Shown in pieces: positions 34,699-46,159 of a DNA stretch of 64,000 nt. The DNA is from Capsicum annuum (lineage: Eukaryota; Streptophyta; Magnoliopsida; Solanales; Solanaceae). Position 1 is the first letter of the stretch. Each line of letters begins with the position of its first letter. The notes under the pieces were generated by a model. It made no database searches, was not told the origin of the DNA, and saw only the letters and a program-made list of their open reading frames with translations. Position numbers and translations under genes: made by a program. The stretch lies in the NCBI RefSeq assembly GCF_002878395.1, contig NW_025855744.1, positions 1,120,813 through 1,184,812 on the forward strand. The letters run 5' to 3'.

Positions 34699-36985
34699 TG
34701 ATGAGTGGTGAATTTACAACTCATTTTCACTAAACATTCGTGCACATTACCATGAAATAAATGTATAAATGAGACATATGTATGATTGATTGCACTCATA
34801 TCCATATTTTGTAGTCATACAGGTTATAAGATGGAAAGAAATGGATATGAGCTAAAAGAATCAAAAGGATAAAATAAGTTTAACTGGAAGACCTAGAACA
34901 GAAATAAGACTCAGTTATCGAGGTCTCGGTCTGAGGGCTGTGATCGTGACTAGTCAAGACAGGTCAACATACCACGATCGCAAATTCTGACCACTATTAC
35001 GCTAGCCATGATCGCAAACAAGTACCAATGATCGTGCCGAAGCATGATTATGCCCTGGGGTAGATTTATAAATGCACATAGTTGATTCCCAAATTTCCTT
35101 AAGAGGCTCAAACCATATCCCATAGAGGAGATATGACTTTTGTGGAATTTTATCCATATTCCAGTTTCCAATTTTGAGCAGACAACTATTGTACTAATTC
35201 TTGGGTGAAAAATATATTAGAGAAGCTTTCAAGCGGAGGATTGGCAATTTCCATTGAAAATTTATTGAATCCTAAAGGTTGCAATTTGCATTCTCCTTAT
35301 CATAAAATAAATCAAATTGATGGAGATTTTTTTGCATATCTTGCTTATTAATCTTATCTGTAGCTAGTTTTTCCTTTTGGGATTATGTTAGAATAAGGAG
35401 TAATTATGTATGGGTTGTGATTTATTTGTGCATTTTTTAGTTTGTTGATGATCTGTTCTATAGTGCTTCATTAAATTAGTTGGGATTTGTGCCCCAACTA
35501 CTAAAAATGGGATTATGGGTGAAAATCTCAAACTCTTAAAAGCTCAAACTATCCTTGGAAGAGGGATTTGGGTAAACATTTGGAACCCACCTCATCCTTG
35601 AAAGAGGGATATGGGAACCAAGGCAATAGTAGATAATTAATGGATATAGTTTTTTAATTTTCACCATCTTAGAGATAAGGGTGATTATGAGGTTCACTAT
35701 ACCTTAAGTATTATCTTAGAAATAGGGGTGCCTTAGTGAGGTGTTGGGTGGCTTTAATTTTCACACTTGTTAGGTACTCGAAAGATTCAATGAGTGACAT
35801 ATTTGATACTTTGTTGACAAACTACTCTCAAGGACTTTCAACCTAGCTTGTCACATCATTAATGATTAACATTTGGATCAAATCATCATGTTCCTATTCA
35901 TGACATACCCATAGGAAGGCATAATCCCAAGATCTTTTTCTCACTTTCTAATTATAAGTAGCCCCGAGTTAGTCCTTTAGTAATTAAGAAATAATTATAT
36001 TTGTGAAATATTTAAATCCTCCCCCATAAATACTAGTACCTTAAGTTTTAACTTAACAAGTAACTTTATTCGGAACTTGTTTAATCGCCACTCACATTGT
36101 TCCACATTTTTTTGACCCCGACTCAAAGTTGGGTAATTATATTGACGAAGATCGACTTGTACTTAAATTGATGTTCAAATAGGGAGTAATTGTGTAGGGG
36201 TTGTGATTTATTTATGCATTTGCTAGTTTGTTGATGATGGGTTCTACTATTGCTTCATTAAATGTATTTTGATTAATGGGTGAAATCCCCAAATACTCAA
36301 ATGGGTGAAAATCCCAAACTCTTGAAAGCTCAAACCATCCTTGAAAGGGCGGTTTGGGTGAACTTTTAGAACCATCATCCTTTAAAGAGGGATGTGTGAA
36401 CCAAGGCAAGAGAAGATAATTAATGAGTGTAGTTTGCTAATTTTCACCATCTTAGAGATAAGGGTTATTATAAGGTTAAGTATACCTTGGGTATCATCCT
36501 AGAAATAGGTGGTGCCAAATTGAGGTTTCTAGTTTCTTTAATATTCACACTAGTTAGGTACTCAAAAGAGTCAATGAGTTATATCTTTGAGACTTTGTTG
36601 ACAAACTAGTCTCAAGGACTTTCAACCTAGCCTATCACATCATCAACAATTATAATTTGCAAAAAATCATCATGTTTCCATTCATAACTTACCCCTAGGA
36701 AGGCATAATCCCAAGATCCATTTCTCATTGTTTACTCTCTAATTATTCGTAGCCCCAAGGTAGTCCGTTAGTAGTCCAAAAATAATCATATCCATGAAAT
36801 GTTTAAAACCTGCCCCCACTAAATACTTGTACCTTAGGTTTGAACTTAACAAGTAACTTTAATTTCAAACTTATTTAATCGCCACTCACATTATTCCTCA
36901 TGGATTTAACTCTAACTCAAAATTGGGTAATTATATTGACGACGACTGCTTGCACTTAAATTGATGTGTTAGTCGAGCATTATCA
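34699..36985 (+). repeat. 3' LTR of E with internal tandem duplication (2287 bp)
   Basis: Starts TGATGAGTGGTGAATTTACA and ends GAGCATTATCA. It follows the 5' LTR but its second half is present twice: 35392-36177 and 36178 to about 36968. Both units correspond to 5' LTR 27205-27995. Without the extra unit the length would be about 1.5 kb, as in the 5' copy. Confidence 0.85.
35392..36968 (+). repeat. 786-bp tandem duplication inside E 3' LTR
   Basis: AATAAGGAGTAATTATG at 35392 and AATAGGGAGTAATTGTG at 36178 start the two units. Shared words follow in order: ATCCTTGAAAGAGG-like, CACCATCTTAGAGATAAGGG, CTCAAGGACTTTCAACCTAG, ATCCCAAGATC. The two units differ from each other at many positions, so the duplication is not recent. 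Confidence 0.85.
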
Positions 36986-37919
36986 CAAAGTCTACATTAG
37001 GTACTAGTTATCACGAGATAGATCCATCCCAGTCTGATGAGGGTGCAGAGACTTTACAAAGTACTTAGGATGCTTCTTCTTCGACCTCAGCCGCTTAAGA
37101 GTCCACACACATCTCCTGAGTATTAATTGCTTAGGCCATTCATAGATAGTGTTGGAAAACATATAGAACATCAATGATACGGATATTTCTATTACTAAGT
37201 AGGGCATACCTCGACACAGTATTATTGAGGAGACTTATATTGAGCTCACCACATTGGTATGTATTTTAGACCTAATGGTTTCCTTTGATATATATGGATT
37301 GGTTGGATGGGAAAGCCCTTAGGATCTTACTACCCAGATATTATTCAAGAGTTTTATGCATCTTATGTAGGATCGATGGATTTGATCACCCTAGATGAGG
37401 GGAGAGCACAGGACCAGCTTTCACTGACTCATACACTAGCCGAAGAGGTTTGAGTTGATTTGTTTGAGGAGACCATTCACTGATTCTTATTTGGGATAGA
37501 GTTTATGGGGCTGAAAAACCATAGTAAAGTTTGATTATAGATTGAGGATTTTAAGAAGCAGGCATACTATGTGGTATGGTGACCATAGGGAGCAGAGAAG
37601 AGACTTTGCTTGGTGGATAAATTAGCAGATAGCTAAGCTTGATACTGATGCCTCTTGGGTAGAGAGTAAGGTGGAGATACAGAAGGCTTCATTATGTTTT
37701 GCAAAGTTTTGGGGGACCATTGTGACACAACAATTGATTCCAATATCTGTAGATAACATGCTCACATAGGATCATGTTGTATTGATTGCCAACCTCATAG
37801 TTGGCTATGACACTGATTTTGACAGGCGGATTCGATCTAAGATTCACAAGAAGGAGAGTGAGTTCACCACTATCCCTTTCTACTGCTTGGTATAGAGATT
37901 ATATGATACGGCAGGTGTG
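36986..37919 (+). pseudogene. ORF2 of F, second part (cut by C)
   Basis: Continues the frame of 26133-26510. Visible words are EIDPSQSDEGAETLQST (about 37012), IIQEFYASYVGSM (about 37345), DASWVESKVEIQKASLCFAK (about 37648), VLIANLIVGYDTDFDRRI (about 37780) and FTTIPFYCLV (about 37863). The same order occurs in the C ORF2 (IYASYRATI, WIEGKAMIKKG, CLMDSYDIDFVAIL). This is the central domain of the plant transposon protein family. Stops interrupt it. It ends at 37919, where the LTR of C begins. Confidence 0.65.
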
Positions 37920-39398
37920 TGGTGTGCTATAGAAATATAGCACTTTCTACATTTAAAAAAAGGAAAATATGCATATTTCTGAGGCCTTTTTTTAGGTTAG
38001 ATCTATTTTGGGTATGTTTTGTAAAAAACTATGTTTTGGATGATAAGTTCATGAAAAAGGTGAAAAGGGGGGTTTTTGTCCACTTTTAGAGTGATTATGG
38101 ATGATTGGGATGTTTTCCGGCCTGATCGTTATCAATTCATATTTGAGAGTTGAAGAAGAGCTATAAAATTGACACCCAGCACCTACTAAGTTAACCTACA
38201 CACCGCATGTACACCTAATGATCACATATAGAACTATGGACTGCATGTATACAAAGTGAGAGCTAGAAATTCAAAATCTCGAGAGCTGACTTGCAAGAAA
38301 AGTGCCCATAGCTACCTTCGGTCTTCAACTATGCCCTGTGCCTGACCACAAGTTCCACTTGTCCCCTGCCAAACCACAGGTATAGGGAGTAGGTGACCAC
38401 CGACCCTCTTTTCTCCTATTTCATCTGAGCTTAGTTTTTTGGGTTTTGTCTAGTTTTATAATAACACCTTATGTACTTTTTAGTAGAGGTTATGTAGTTT
38501 TAGCACTTAGAAATATATTTTGATTTCAAGATCCATCTTTGATCTTGGAATTTTTGTGTACTGACTTTGATTAATTATTCAGTTTATGATTATGGGTTCT
38601 CCTTCACCTTATCATTGTGATTTCATATTTACTTTCCAATATTAATGTTATTGATTTCTTCACAATCATGAGCTGCTAAAATCCATAGCTAGGGTTGTGG
38701 AAACTTAGAAAATTGACAAAGTAGGGAAAGTGTGATTATTGATCTTAAATAATACCCATCGCATGCATTGTTTTATCATTGTTATGATTGATTTCTTATT
38801 GGTTGCACACATAAGGATCCCTCCTAGATATTGCTACTTACTCCAAAAAAGGAGTAGTGACTAGAAAAATATAAAGACAACAGTAATTTAGGAGTTACTT
38901 TTCGGTCTATTGTAGTATAGTGGTATATAGTGAATGGTCGTTAGCTTCCATGTAATAACTTGAGACCCAAAAGGTAATATATAAATGGTATCAAAATAAG
39001 GGTTAGTAATGCAACACCCTGAGACTCAAAAGGTAAAGGGTGAAATCCTTTTACTCATCCAAAATATTGTAGGAGGTATATAACTTATCGGTTCTGCATG
39101 AAAGGTATTGGGTTGGTTCAACAATGCACGATAATCCTACGGAGTTGGGATGCCTGGGGGAACACAATGCTAGTGTTCACCTATGACTGATTTTCAACAT
39201 TACTAATATCGTTCTTTGTCCGAGACGACTACAAACAAATCCTCTCATTTACTTTTCCTATTTTTCCTATATGTTTCAACCACTGAGATCCGTCAAACCA
39301 CATTTTCCCTTGGGATTCGACCACAGTCTTAGTTGGGTTAGTATAGCTAGACAATGATTTTCCATCATCTAAAAGGAGGTGTTGTTTGGATGTCATCA
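37920..39398 (+). repeat. 5' LTR of C (1479 bp)
   Basis: Starts TGGTGTGCTATAG and ends GATGTCATCA. The first 340 bp match 53883-54222, and the whole length matches element I's LTR on the minus strand. At 38190-38400 it repeats ACCGCATGTAC / ACTGCATGTATAC words. Confidence 0.85.
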
Positions 39399-39404
39399 AA
39401 AAAT

Positions 39405-39422
39405 TGGTGTTATTGCCGGAGA
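39405..39422 (+). other. Primer-binding site of C (tRNA-Asp type)
   Basis: TGGTGTTATTGCCGGAGA matches TGGCGCCGTTGCCGGGGA at 13 of 18 positions. All five differences are C-to-T or G-to-A. Confidence 0.75.
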
Positions 39423-39507
39423 ACACGGTGTTCATTTATAGATTGAAGTTGTTGTAGTTTTTGTGTTTTAGTTTTATTTTTTTTATTAGTTAAACATATG
39501 CCAGTGC

Positions 39508-41335
39508 ATGCCTATAACATCAAGTAGAGGCAATCCCTTAATCCTAATGAATCCAAATTCACATAGGATCCAACAAACACCTGGTAGGTTGTTTGAGACA
39601 AAAAGAGTTGATAGTCCTGAAGGGGTTCGTGATATTGTACCTTCTGCCGAAGGAGTACCAGATATTGTTGATCGTTGGACTGGTGATCTTTTAGTTCAAA
39701 CTGAAACTGAAAGAATATTAGTGGAAGAAGCTCAAAGGACAGCTAGAGATGCAGATCGAGATCAACAGAGGCAAGCAGCCGACCAATGAGCAGCACTCAG
39801 CGGGATCCAAAACAGCGCTAGAGGTAACTATGTTCAAGTTATCCCAGCATATTAGTATGTATATCCATGTATATATGAGGAATAAGATATAGGATATGTT
39901 GAGCCGATAGAGACTAGAGCCATCGTACCTTCTATTTTTCCCCCAAGCATCAAATTTAAAATTATGAGTTCCATGATCCAACTTTTAATTTTGAAGGGTG
40001 TGTTTGTAGGATTGACTACCAATGATTCAAACTTGCACCTTGCAAATTTCCATGGGATCTGCACCTTGTATACCAATCTAGGGGTAAATTAGGAAGCACT
40101 TAGACTGAGGTTTTTTTCCTTCTGACTAATAGAAGAAGTGTCTTTATGGTTAGTGGAATTGCCTAAAGGCTCTATTACACGTTAGAATGAGTTGAATAGG
40201 TAATTCTTAAAAAGGTTCTTTCCTTAGTTAAGGACGTTGTAGCTTAAGGACGAGATCTATAATTTTAGGCAACTGCAGTCAGAAACCATGTAGGAGGTTT
40301 TGTTCAGGTTTAAGAATAAGTTGAGAGTGGTGCCAAATTATTAGTTATTAGGGAAAAGCTTATCAGAGGTATTCTACAAAGCCTTGACCATCAGCTCCAG
40401 AACCATAGCAGAAGCCATAGCTGGAGGAGATTTTATGAGATTACATTGGGAGACAACTTTGGAGATATTAGATTAGATCTCACTCATAAACCAAGGATGG
40501 AAAACTCAGAAGGACGAGAGGGGATCTAGTACTTATATTATTGGTGCCTCCTGCGCCCAAGGAGTAGCTGATGATATAGTAGCATAAGAAATTCCATTAC
40601 TAAGGACTAATTTAGGGGTGCTAGCAGAATGTTTACATCAACAAATATGGAGAAACTGAATACAGTACCAACACAGGGGTCAACATCCAAAGCATATAAG
40701 TCAGAATTAGAAAATGAAGCTAACTATTTGGATTGTTAGATGGCGGGCTTCCAAGCCCAAGGGTAAAGGAAACAAGGTTGGAACTATTATGATAGATACA
40801 GAGAGCATCACAGAGAGCTAGATATTGACTGGAGAAAGAAAGATAACTATAGAGAGAAAGGAGATGGGTATATTTTACCTGGTAGGCACGATACAAAATC
40901 CAGAATAGAGGAGATACTGGCTAAATTGGTAAAGTATAAATAAAATTAGGAGACCAACCTTAAGGAGATTAAGGTTGATGTTTTAGGGTTGACCCAAAAG
41001 GTAAAGTCACATGCCACTACTATTAACAAGTTAGAGCACCATTTGGGCAGATGTCAGCAACTATGAACTAGAGGCAACTAGGTACCCTTTTGAGCAATAC
41101 AATACAACATTTGAAAAATGATGGTCAAATTCTTATTGTCACCATGAGGTATGGCATCACTACTATGGATTCCCCAATACCTACTAAAGAAGTTATTTAT
41201 TATGAGACACTTGTTCTTGAATCTAAGAAGGTAACTGGTGATAGAGGTATAACTGCTACAGATAAAGGTAAGGGTCAGGTCATTATGCTAGAAGTCAGAA
41301 AAATTCTAAGACCACCTCAAACTTTTCCTCAGTGA
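39508..41335 (+). pseudogene. gag of C
   Basis: ATG at 39508 opens 93 codons beginning MPITSSRGNPL, with a charged C-terminal helix (RILVEEAQRTARDADRDQQR). The conserved gag core follows in broken frames to about 40560. A charged segment (DIDWRKKDNYREKGDGY, about 40817) and a helical piece with HATTINKLEHH (about 41018) come next. The last piece (41090-41335) ends in a proline-containing PR linker. Gag would form the particle. F keeps the two ends of this protein but not the centre. Confidence 0.65.
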
Positions 41336-41339
41336 CTGA

Positions 41340-42011
41340 GGCAATGCAAGTGGAAGGTATGTTCAAGTGATTTATTGAGATGCTAAAATAGTTGAGCTTA
41401 AATGTACCACTTCTTGAGTCATTAGAGCAGGTGCTTGGATATTCCAGCTTCATGAAATAGTTGGTCACAATAAAGAATGGATAAACTTTTGTAGATGTTG
41501 ATGGTGTGCACCATTGCAGTGCAGTTATGACTAGGTCCTTGGCCCAAAAAAGGGTGATTCGAGCATTTATTATACCATCCACTATTAGGCCATCTAGATT
41601 TGCTCGAATGTTATGTATTTTAGGGGCCAACATTAATTTGATGCCGCTGGCCGTATTCAAGAAACTAGGTTTGAACCCTCCAAAATCAACTATGACGCAA
41701 CTATTGATGGTTGTCCGCACAGTGAAAAAGCCTGTGGAAATCTTTTTTGATGTGATTGTGAGAGTGGATAACTTCATCTTTTGAGCTGAATTTGTTATGT
41801 TGGACTGTGAGGTTGACATCAAGATGCCTATTATTTTTAAAAGACCATACTTGAAATTTTGAGTGAGCTAAAATTTTGAGTCAATGGTGAAGAGGCTGCG
41901 TTTAACATCCGGAAGTCCATGAAGTAGCCAATCGAAATAACGACAGTATCGGTCATTAATTGTATTGATGACCCTGGAGGATATTCTAATGGGTATCTTG
42001 ATGAATTCTGA
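41340..42011 (+). pseudogene. Protease of C, active-site Asp lost
   Basis: The open piece 41506-41784 includes CILGANINLMP (about 41613-41645). In F, A and B the residue before this LG/IG is Asp (DLG or DIG), so C has Ile in place of the catalytic Asp. A conserved strand (MLDCEVDIKMPIIF, about 41800) follows. The coding character then continues to a stop near 42011 with VSVINCIDDP. In F this point is followed by RT; here the hairpin motif begins about 30 bases later. Confidence 0.7.
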
Positions 42012-42041
42012 GTAGTCAAGATACCTGTGTCATGCCGTGAT

Positions 42042-42156
42042 GTTAAATCAAGCACTCCTAGGAGTCAACCCATGGGCTTGTTGGTGAAGTCTGAGTAACT
42101 AACATAGCCACGTCGTGTCATGATGTTAAATCAAGCGCTAAGTGAGAGGTAACCCA
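42042..42156 (+). ncRNA. Conserved two-copy hairpin motif of C
   Basis: GTTAAATCAAGCACT...CAACCCA at 42042-42072 and GTTAAATCAAGCGCT...TAACCCA at 42125-42155, separated by GGGCTTGTTGGTGAAGT as in F. The stem of the second copy is weakened by substitutions. Confidence 0.5.
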
Positions 42157-42869
42157 CTATATTTTAGTGTTTACATTTTTATTGTTATTGTATTTTTTTT
42201 GGTTTTATCTTTTTGACCTTAACTAGAATACGATAAATGTTGCTAAATTCATCGATTTTGAGGTAAGGGGATTGTGTGATAAACCCATCATGGTCACAAG
42301 CCCATAAGGTAAGTTGAGTAGAAAGTTGAAAATTTGAAATTTTAAGAATGAAAAATGGTAAGCTACAGACTTTGGCACCTAGTATTACTTTTGGGACCTA
42401 AAACTTAGGTTACAGGACCATAAGTATCTGGAAATATATCAATGCGCTCAGGACCCGACCGCAGGTACAGGACACGGGTACGTGCCATGGGTAGGGTTAG
42501 TTTTGGGCCCACTTTTTAGTTAAAATTTCAGGCCCACCAATATTTAAATATGACCTAAAACATCCCCTACCGATATAAAACATTCTTACCTTCATTCTAA
42601 CTCATCCAAATCCTCAAAACTTTACTTTTTTCTTTAAATTCAAACTTTCCACTTAAAGCATAAACAAACTCTATATTTAGAAAAGGCTATTGGAACACTT
42701 GTTTGAGATACCAACTTGTCCCAACACACTAAAATAAAGTTTCAACCTTGGTTTTGCTTGAGTTTTTCATTATTCTCTTGAAGATTTTCATATTGATGTT
42801 AATTTTCTTGTCTTCTAATGGTTATAAATTGGTTTATCTACTGTTGACATAAGTTGTTATGTGTATTTC
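42157..42869 (+). other. ORF2 leader of C, first part
   Basis: No gene. It carries GACCGCAGGTACAGG / GGGTACGTGCC words at 42440-42500, related to those in the C LTR. From about 42500 it matches the leader of I on the minus strand. It ends with ATTTC (42865-42869), the target duplicated by A. Confidence 0.6.
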
Positions 42870-44480
42870 TGAAGATGGAATTATTTATGCACTTTAGTGT
42901 TGTTATTCAAGCCTATTTAGCCTTGTTTTGAGGATGATTTGTGTGATTTATTTTTTAATGATGATAGAAATAATAATCTAATAGCTTAAGTATGCAATTA
43001 CAATGTTTAAAGATGTTTTAATACAAGTTTGGTTTCAAATTAATCATTTAGAAATGAATAGAGAAAACTAGTTTAACTAGCTTGAGCTAGGTGTCATTCA
43101 AGTCCATCGTGATGGTTTCTAATATGTTGAATTAGTTTATAATGGTTTGATTTGTAAAAAGTTTTTTATAATGTCCAAAGGTCAATTGAATCAAGCCAAG
43201 AGTCGAAACATAAGTTAAAGATCAATGTGGGCAAGCTTAGTCTTAGCTCGTGTTTCTAGTTCGTCGTTTTTGATATTGTGTTGTTTGGTGATTTAATCCA
43301 TGGTATATGATGTTGTAAGATGCTTTATGAGTTGGTTATGGTGATATATGTATTTTTAAAAGGATGAAAATTAGGTGTAAACACACGACAGAGGTTTGGG
43401 ATGGAAGATAATTGCATAAGACAAAATTGGACGGCAATATATACTTTCCAGTGATGTCTCGCGATTGCCCCGTGAAGCGACCCTTACTTAAATGTACTAA
43501 GACCCACGATGTGACCCTTAATTTATTGTAACAATCCACTCAATACAACAGATGCTACACTTTACTAACCAACACAGCGTAACCCCTATTTTACACATAG
43601 CCAAAAGTTTTCTACTATAAATAGTTTGTGTTATACAAATAGTAATCACTTTTGGAAGTATTAGGATTGGAGATGAGGAATTCTACACATGTTTTTTAGG
43701 TTTTATATTATTCAACTATAGCTTTTAATATATCTAATCATGTATTCAAGTATTTGTATTATGGTTATGTTGATTAGTGGCTAAACGCCTCCTTGAACAT
43801 GACTACGATTGCTACAAATTGACTTGGTTTTTTTGATTTATAATATTTGGTTATTTTTGTATCCTTTTTATTATTATTGTAAGGATTCTTGACCCTTAGA
43901 ATACATATATTGTCGACCTTGTGTTCTTGAGAGGGGGAACAGAAAGATAGAACGTGCGGGTAAATAGAGTATGGTTCTTATTCCTTTGTAAAATAGGGAA
44001 TTTGAATTAGAGACTAGGATAGAGATATACCTAGAAAACCTACTTAGTTCTCTGTAGGATGAAATATAAATTCCTTTAGATTAGTGCTCACATCCTCGCT
44101 CAATAATGTAGTTGTGTATATGAGTTAGATAGGTGGTTAGAGGTCGGGAGACCATGATCATAAAATCAACCTCGTGAATCAACAACCAAGATAAGTAACT
44201 TAACTGATGAAATTCGATAGCATAGTATGATTGTTCTTAGTGTTTTAACTCTAAGTTTTTATTCATTAATTTCTCAATACTTTGGCGCACTATTTATTTT
44301 ACATTTAGGTATAACTCTCAACACTCTTTTGGTTACGTTGGAACTAGATTGACCTAAATAGTGAACTAGAATTGCATAGTTGTTTGAACAAGTCTCTGAG
44401 GGATCCATATTTGTATTTCTTTAAGGCCATTATATTACTTGGTAGACCATGTATAATTACGTGTGTGCTTGGGCATAATA
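42870..44480 (+). repeat. 5' LTR of A (1611 bp)
   Basis: Starts TGAAGATGGAATTATTTATG and ends GCTTGGGCATAATA (expected CA changed to TA). It matches 48153-49794 throughout, with many substitutions. It has the TATA box TATAAATAG at 43616-43624. Words CGATTGCCCCGTGAAGCGACCC at 43454-43475 belong to the repeated motif of this family. Confidence 0.9.
43616..43624 (+). promoter_or_regulatory. TATA box in A 5' LTR
   Basis: TATAAATAG about 750 bp into the LTR. The 3' LTR has lost it (TTAGAAATAG at the same place, about 48910). Function inferred from position. Confidence 0.45.
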
Positions 44481-44486
44481 AGTTTT

Positions 44487-44504
44487 TGGCATTGTTGCTG
44501 GGGA
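44487..44504 (+). other. Primer-binding site of A (tRNA-Asp type)
   Basis: TGGCATTGTTGCTGGGGA matches TGGCGCCGTTGCCGGGGA at 14 of 18. All four differences are C-to-T or G-to-A. Confidence 0.8.
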
Positions 44505-44639
44505 CTCGTAAATTGGCAACTATTATTGTTTTAGTTTTACTTTTTTGATTTCTTTGGTTCCTTACAATTGTTCTTTGGTATTGAATTTGCAAAAAATAGG
44601 TTGACAAATTAGTAGGCTATCACGAGATAGGGAATTGGT

Positions 44640-46150
44640 TGAACCAAACCCCAAACCCGAGCAACTGTATCATTAATTGAGGAGATAAGCAGAACTTCTC
44701 CACTGATTCCTGCAAATTAATGAGGAACAACATGATCCTGCTCTTATGGCGGAAGAACAACTAGACCATAGGATATTTTGCTAAGTAGCAATCCAACTTC
44801 TGATAAATTTGACCTCTCTTTTTTAGAAACCAGCTGCTGGACATAATTTTGAGCTGAAACAGAACATGGTGCAACTTTTGATCAGTAGTGGACAATTTAT
44901 GGGGCTTTCACATGAAGATCCATAAGTCCATCTGTGAAACTATCTAGAGATCAGTGACACATTTATCTCGGTAGGCGTGTTGAATATTTATGTAAGGTTG
45001 AAACTATTCCTCTTTTCACTGTTAGGGGAAGCAAAAAAATGGTTGAATATAGAGCTAGAAAATTCAAGCGCAACCTCAGATGACTTAGCTAGAAAATGCC
45101 TCATCCAATTCTTTCCATCTAGCAAGATAGCAAGACTATGTAGTGATATTATGTGATTCAAATAGAAGCTAGATGAGAATTTATATCATGCTTGGGAGCG
45201 GTTCAAAGAACTTTTTTGGGATTATCCACATCATTGGCAGTCCAACGAGGTATTAGCTGACACTTTTGTTGAAGCACTTGACCATAACATGAAAATTTTG
45301 CTAGATTCAGCTGCAGGTGCTCAAGCTTTGTGGTTGACATATGATGAGCTTTATTCCTTGTTAAACCATATTACACTAGGCAATATCGAGTGGCACTCAG
45401 ATGCTAGAAATACAACATAGAAGGTTGCATGTGCATTGAAGGTGGACTAATTTACTACTATCTCCACCCAGATTTCTGCACTGCAAAATAAGATAAGCAA
45501 TATGAAGTTAGGGGTTACACAACCTGTAGCCACAATTAATGTAATTCAACAAACTACAGATTAGTTTGAGATTTATGGTAACAGTGGGCATTTAGTGGGG
45601 ATCTGTGCTACAAATCCTAAGTCCATAATGTTTGTGGGTAATTCTCAAAGGCCGAATTATGGGAATGCCTATAATAAAAAATAGCAGTCACTCAATACCT
45701 CATGGAAAATTCAACAACAGTATCAGTAGCAGCAAGTTCAGAATAATCAGGCCACAAATTAGAACAAAAATGTGGAAGTGATGCTAAAGAAAATCACGAC
45801 TACTCTAGAATAATTGGCAGCAGATTTAAAGAGCCAACAAGCAGCTACAAGGAGCTTGGAGTTGCTAATTAGTTAGTTTGTGAAGGTTTCAAATGCCAGC
45901 CCTCAAGGTGGTTTTCCATGTGATACTGAGAATCCTAACCAAGTAATCCCAATCACTTTGAGGAGTGGTAAGAAGATGAATGAAAGACCTCCAAAGAAAA
46001 CCAAAGAGGTAAATACAGAAGAGGCTCCTAAGTAGGTAGATGACAAAACTGATGAAAATTTGAGGAAACCTAAGTACTCAAAAACAAAAGTTGTTGAGCA
46101 GTTGAAGGAGAGACCAATACTACCTTTCCTATAGAAGCATATAAAAGGCA
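44640..46150 (+). pseudogene. gag of A
   Basis: Capsid protein remains. From about 44865 one frame carries NMVQLLISSGQF, then SHEDP, LFLFSLLGEAKKWL (about 45005), LARKCLIQFFPSSKIARL (about 45088), the AWERFKELF core (about 45190) and TYDELYSLLNHI. This is the typical plant retrotransposon Gag core. At about 45565 a degenerate zinc knuckle (FEIYGNSGHLVGIC) keeps the Gly-His spacing but lacks Cys residues. A Gln-rich segment and LRSGKKM (about 45960) lead into the protease. Stops are scattered, but the frame is largely continuous, so decay is moderate. Confidence 0.85.
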
Positions 46151-46159
46151 AAGGAGGAT

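Larger units (their letters stand above)
26511..36985 (+). mobile_element. Element E: 10.5-kb LTR retrotransposon without recognisable gag-pol
   Basis: Complete element with both LTRs, a primer site and a polypurine tract. It is inserted in ORF2 of F with target duplication CAGAG (26506-26510) / CAAAG (36986-36990), 4 of 5 matching. The internal region (28010-34698) holds ORF1 (28162-29139), a leader, ORF2 (30149-31414) and a long 3' region with a possible organellar insert. No gag domain, RT, RNase H or integrase motif was seen. It would have depended on another element's enzymes. Confidence 0.85.
17462..37919 (+). mobile_element. Element F: Athila-like element with complete domain order (left part)
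   Basis: The only element here with RT, RNase H and integrase. Visible order: 5' LTR, PBS, gag (central part missing, LTR M inserted), protease, RT, RNase H, integrase, hairpin motif, leader, ORF2. The first ORF2 segment (26133-26510) is cut by element E; the second (36986-37919) is cut by element C. The 3' end and 3' LTR are outside the window. LTR and gene order are homologous to C, so F looks like the autonomous type of the C group. It is dead: stops and frameshifts occur in every domain. Confidence 0.75.

Noticed and set aside
41295..41822. 175-codon minus-strand frame, the longest in the window
   Set aside because: It is antisense to the protease of C; the plus strand carries the conserved LGANINLMP loop.
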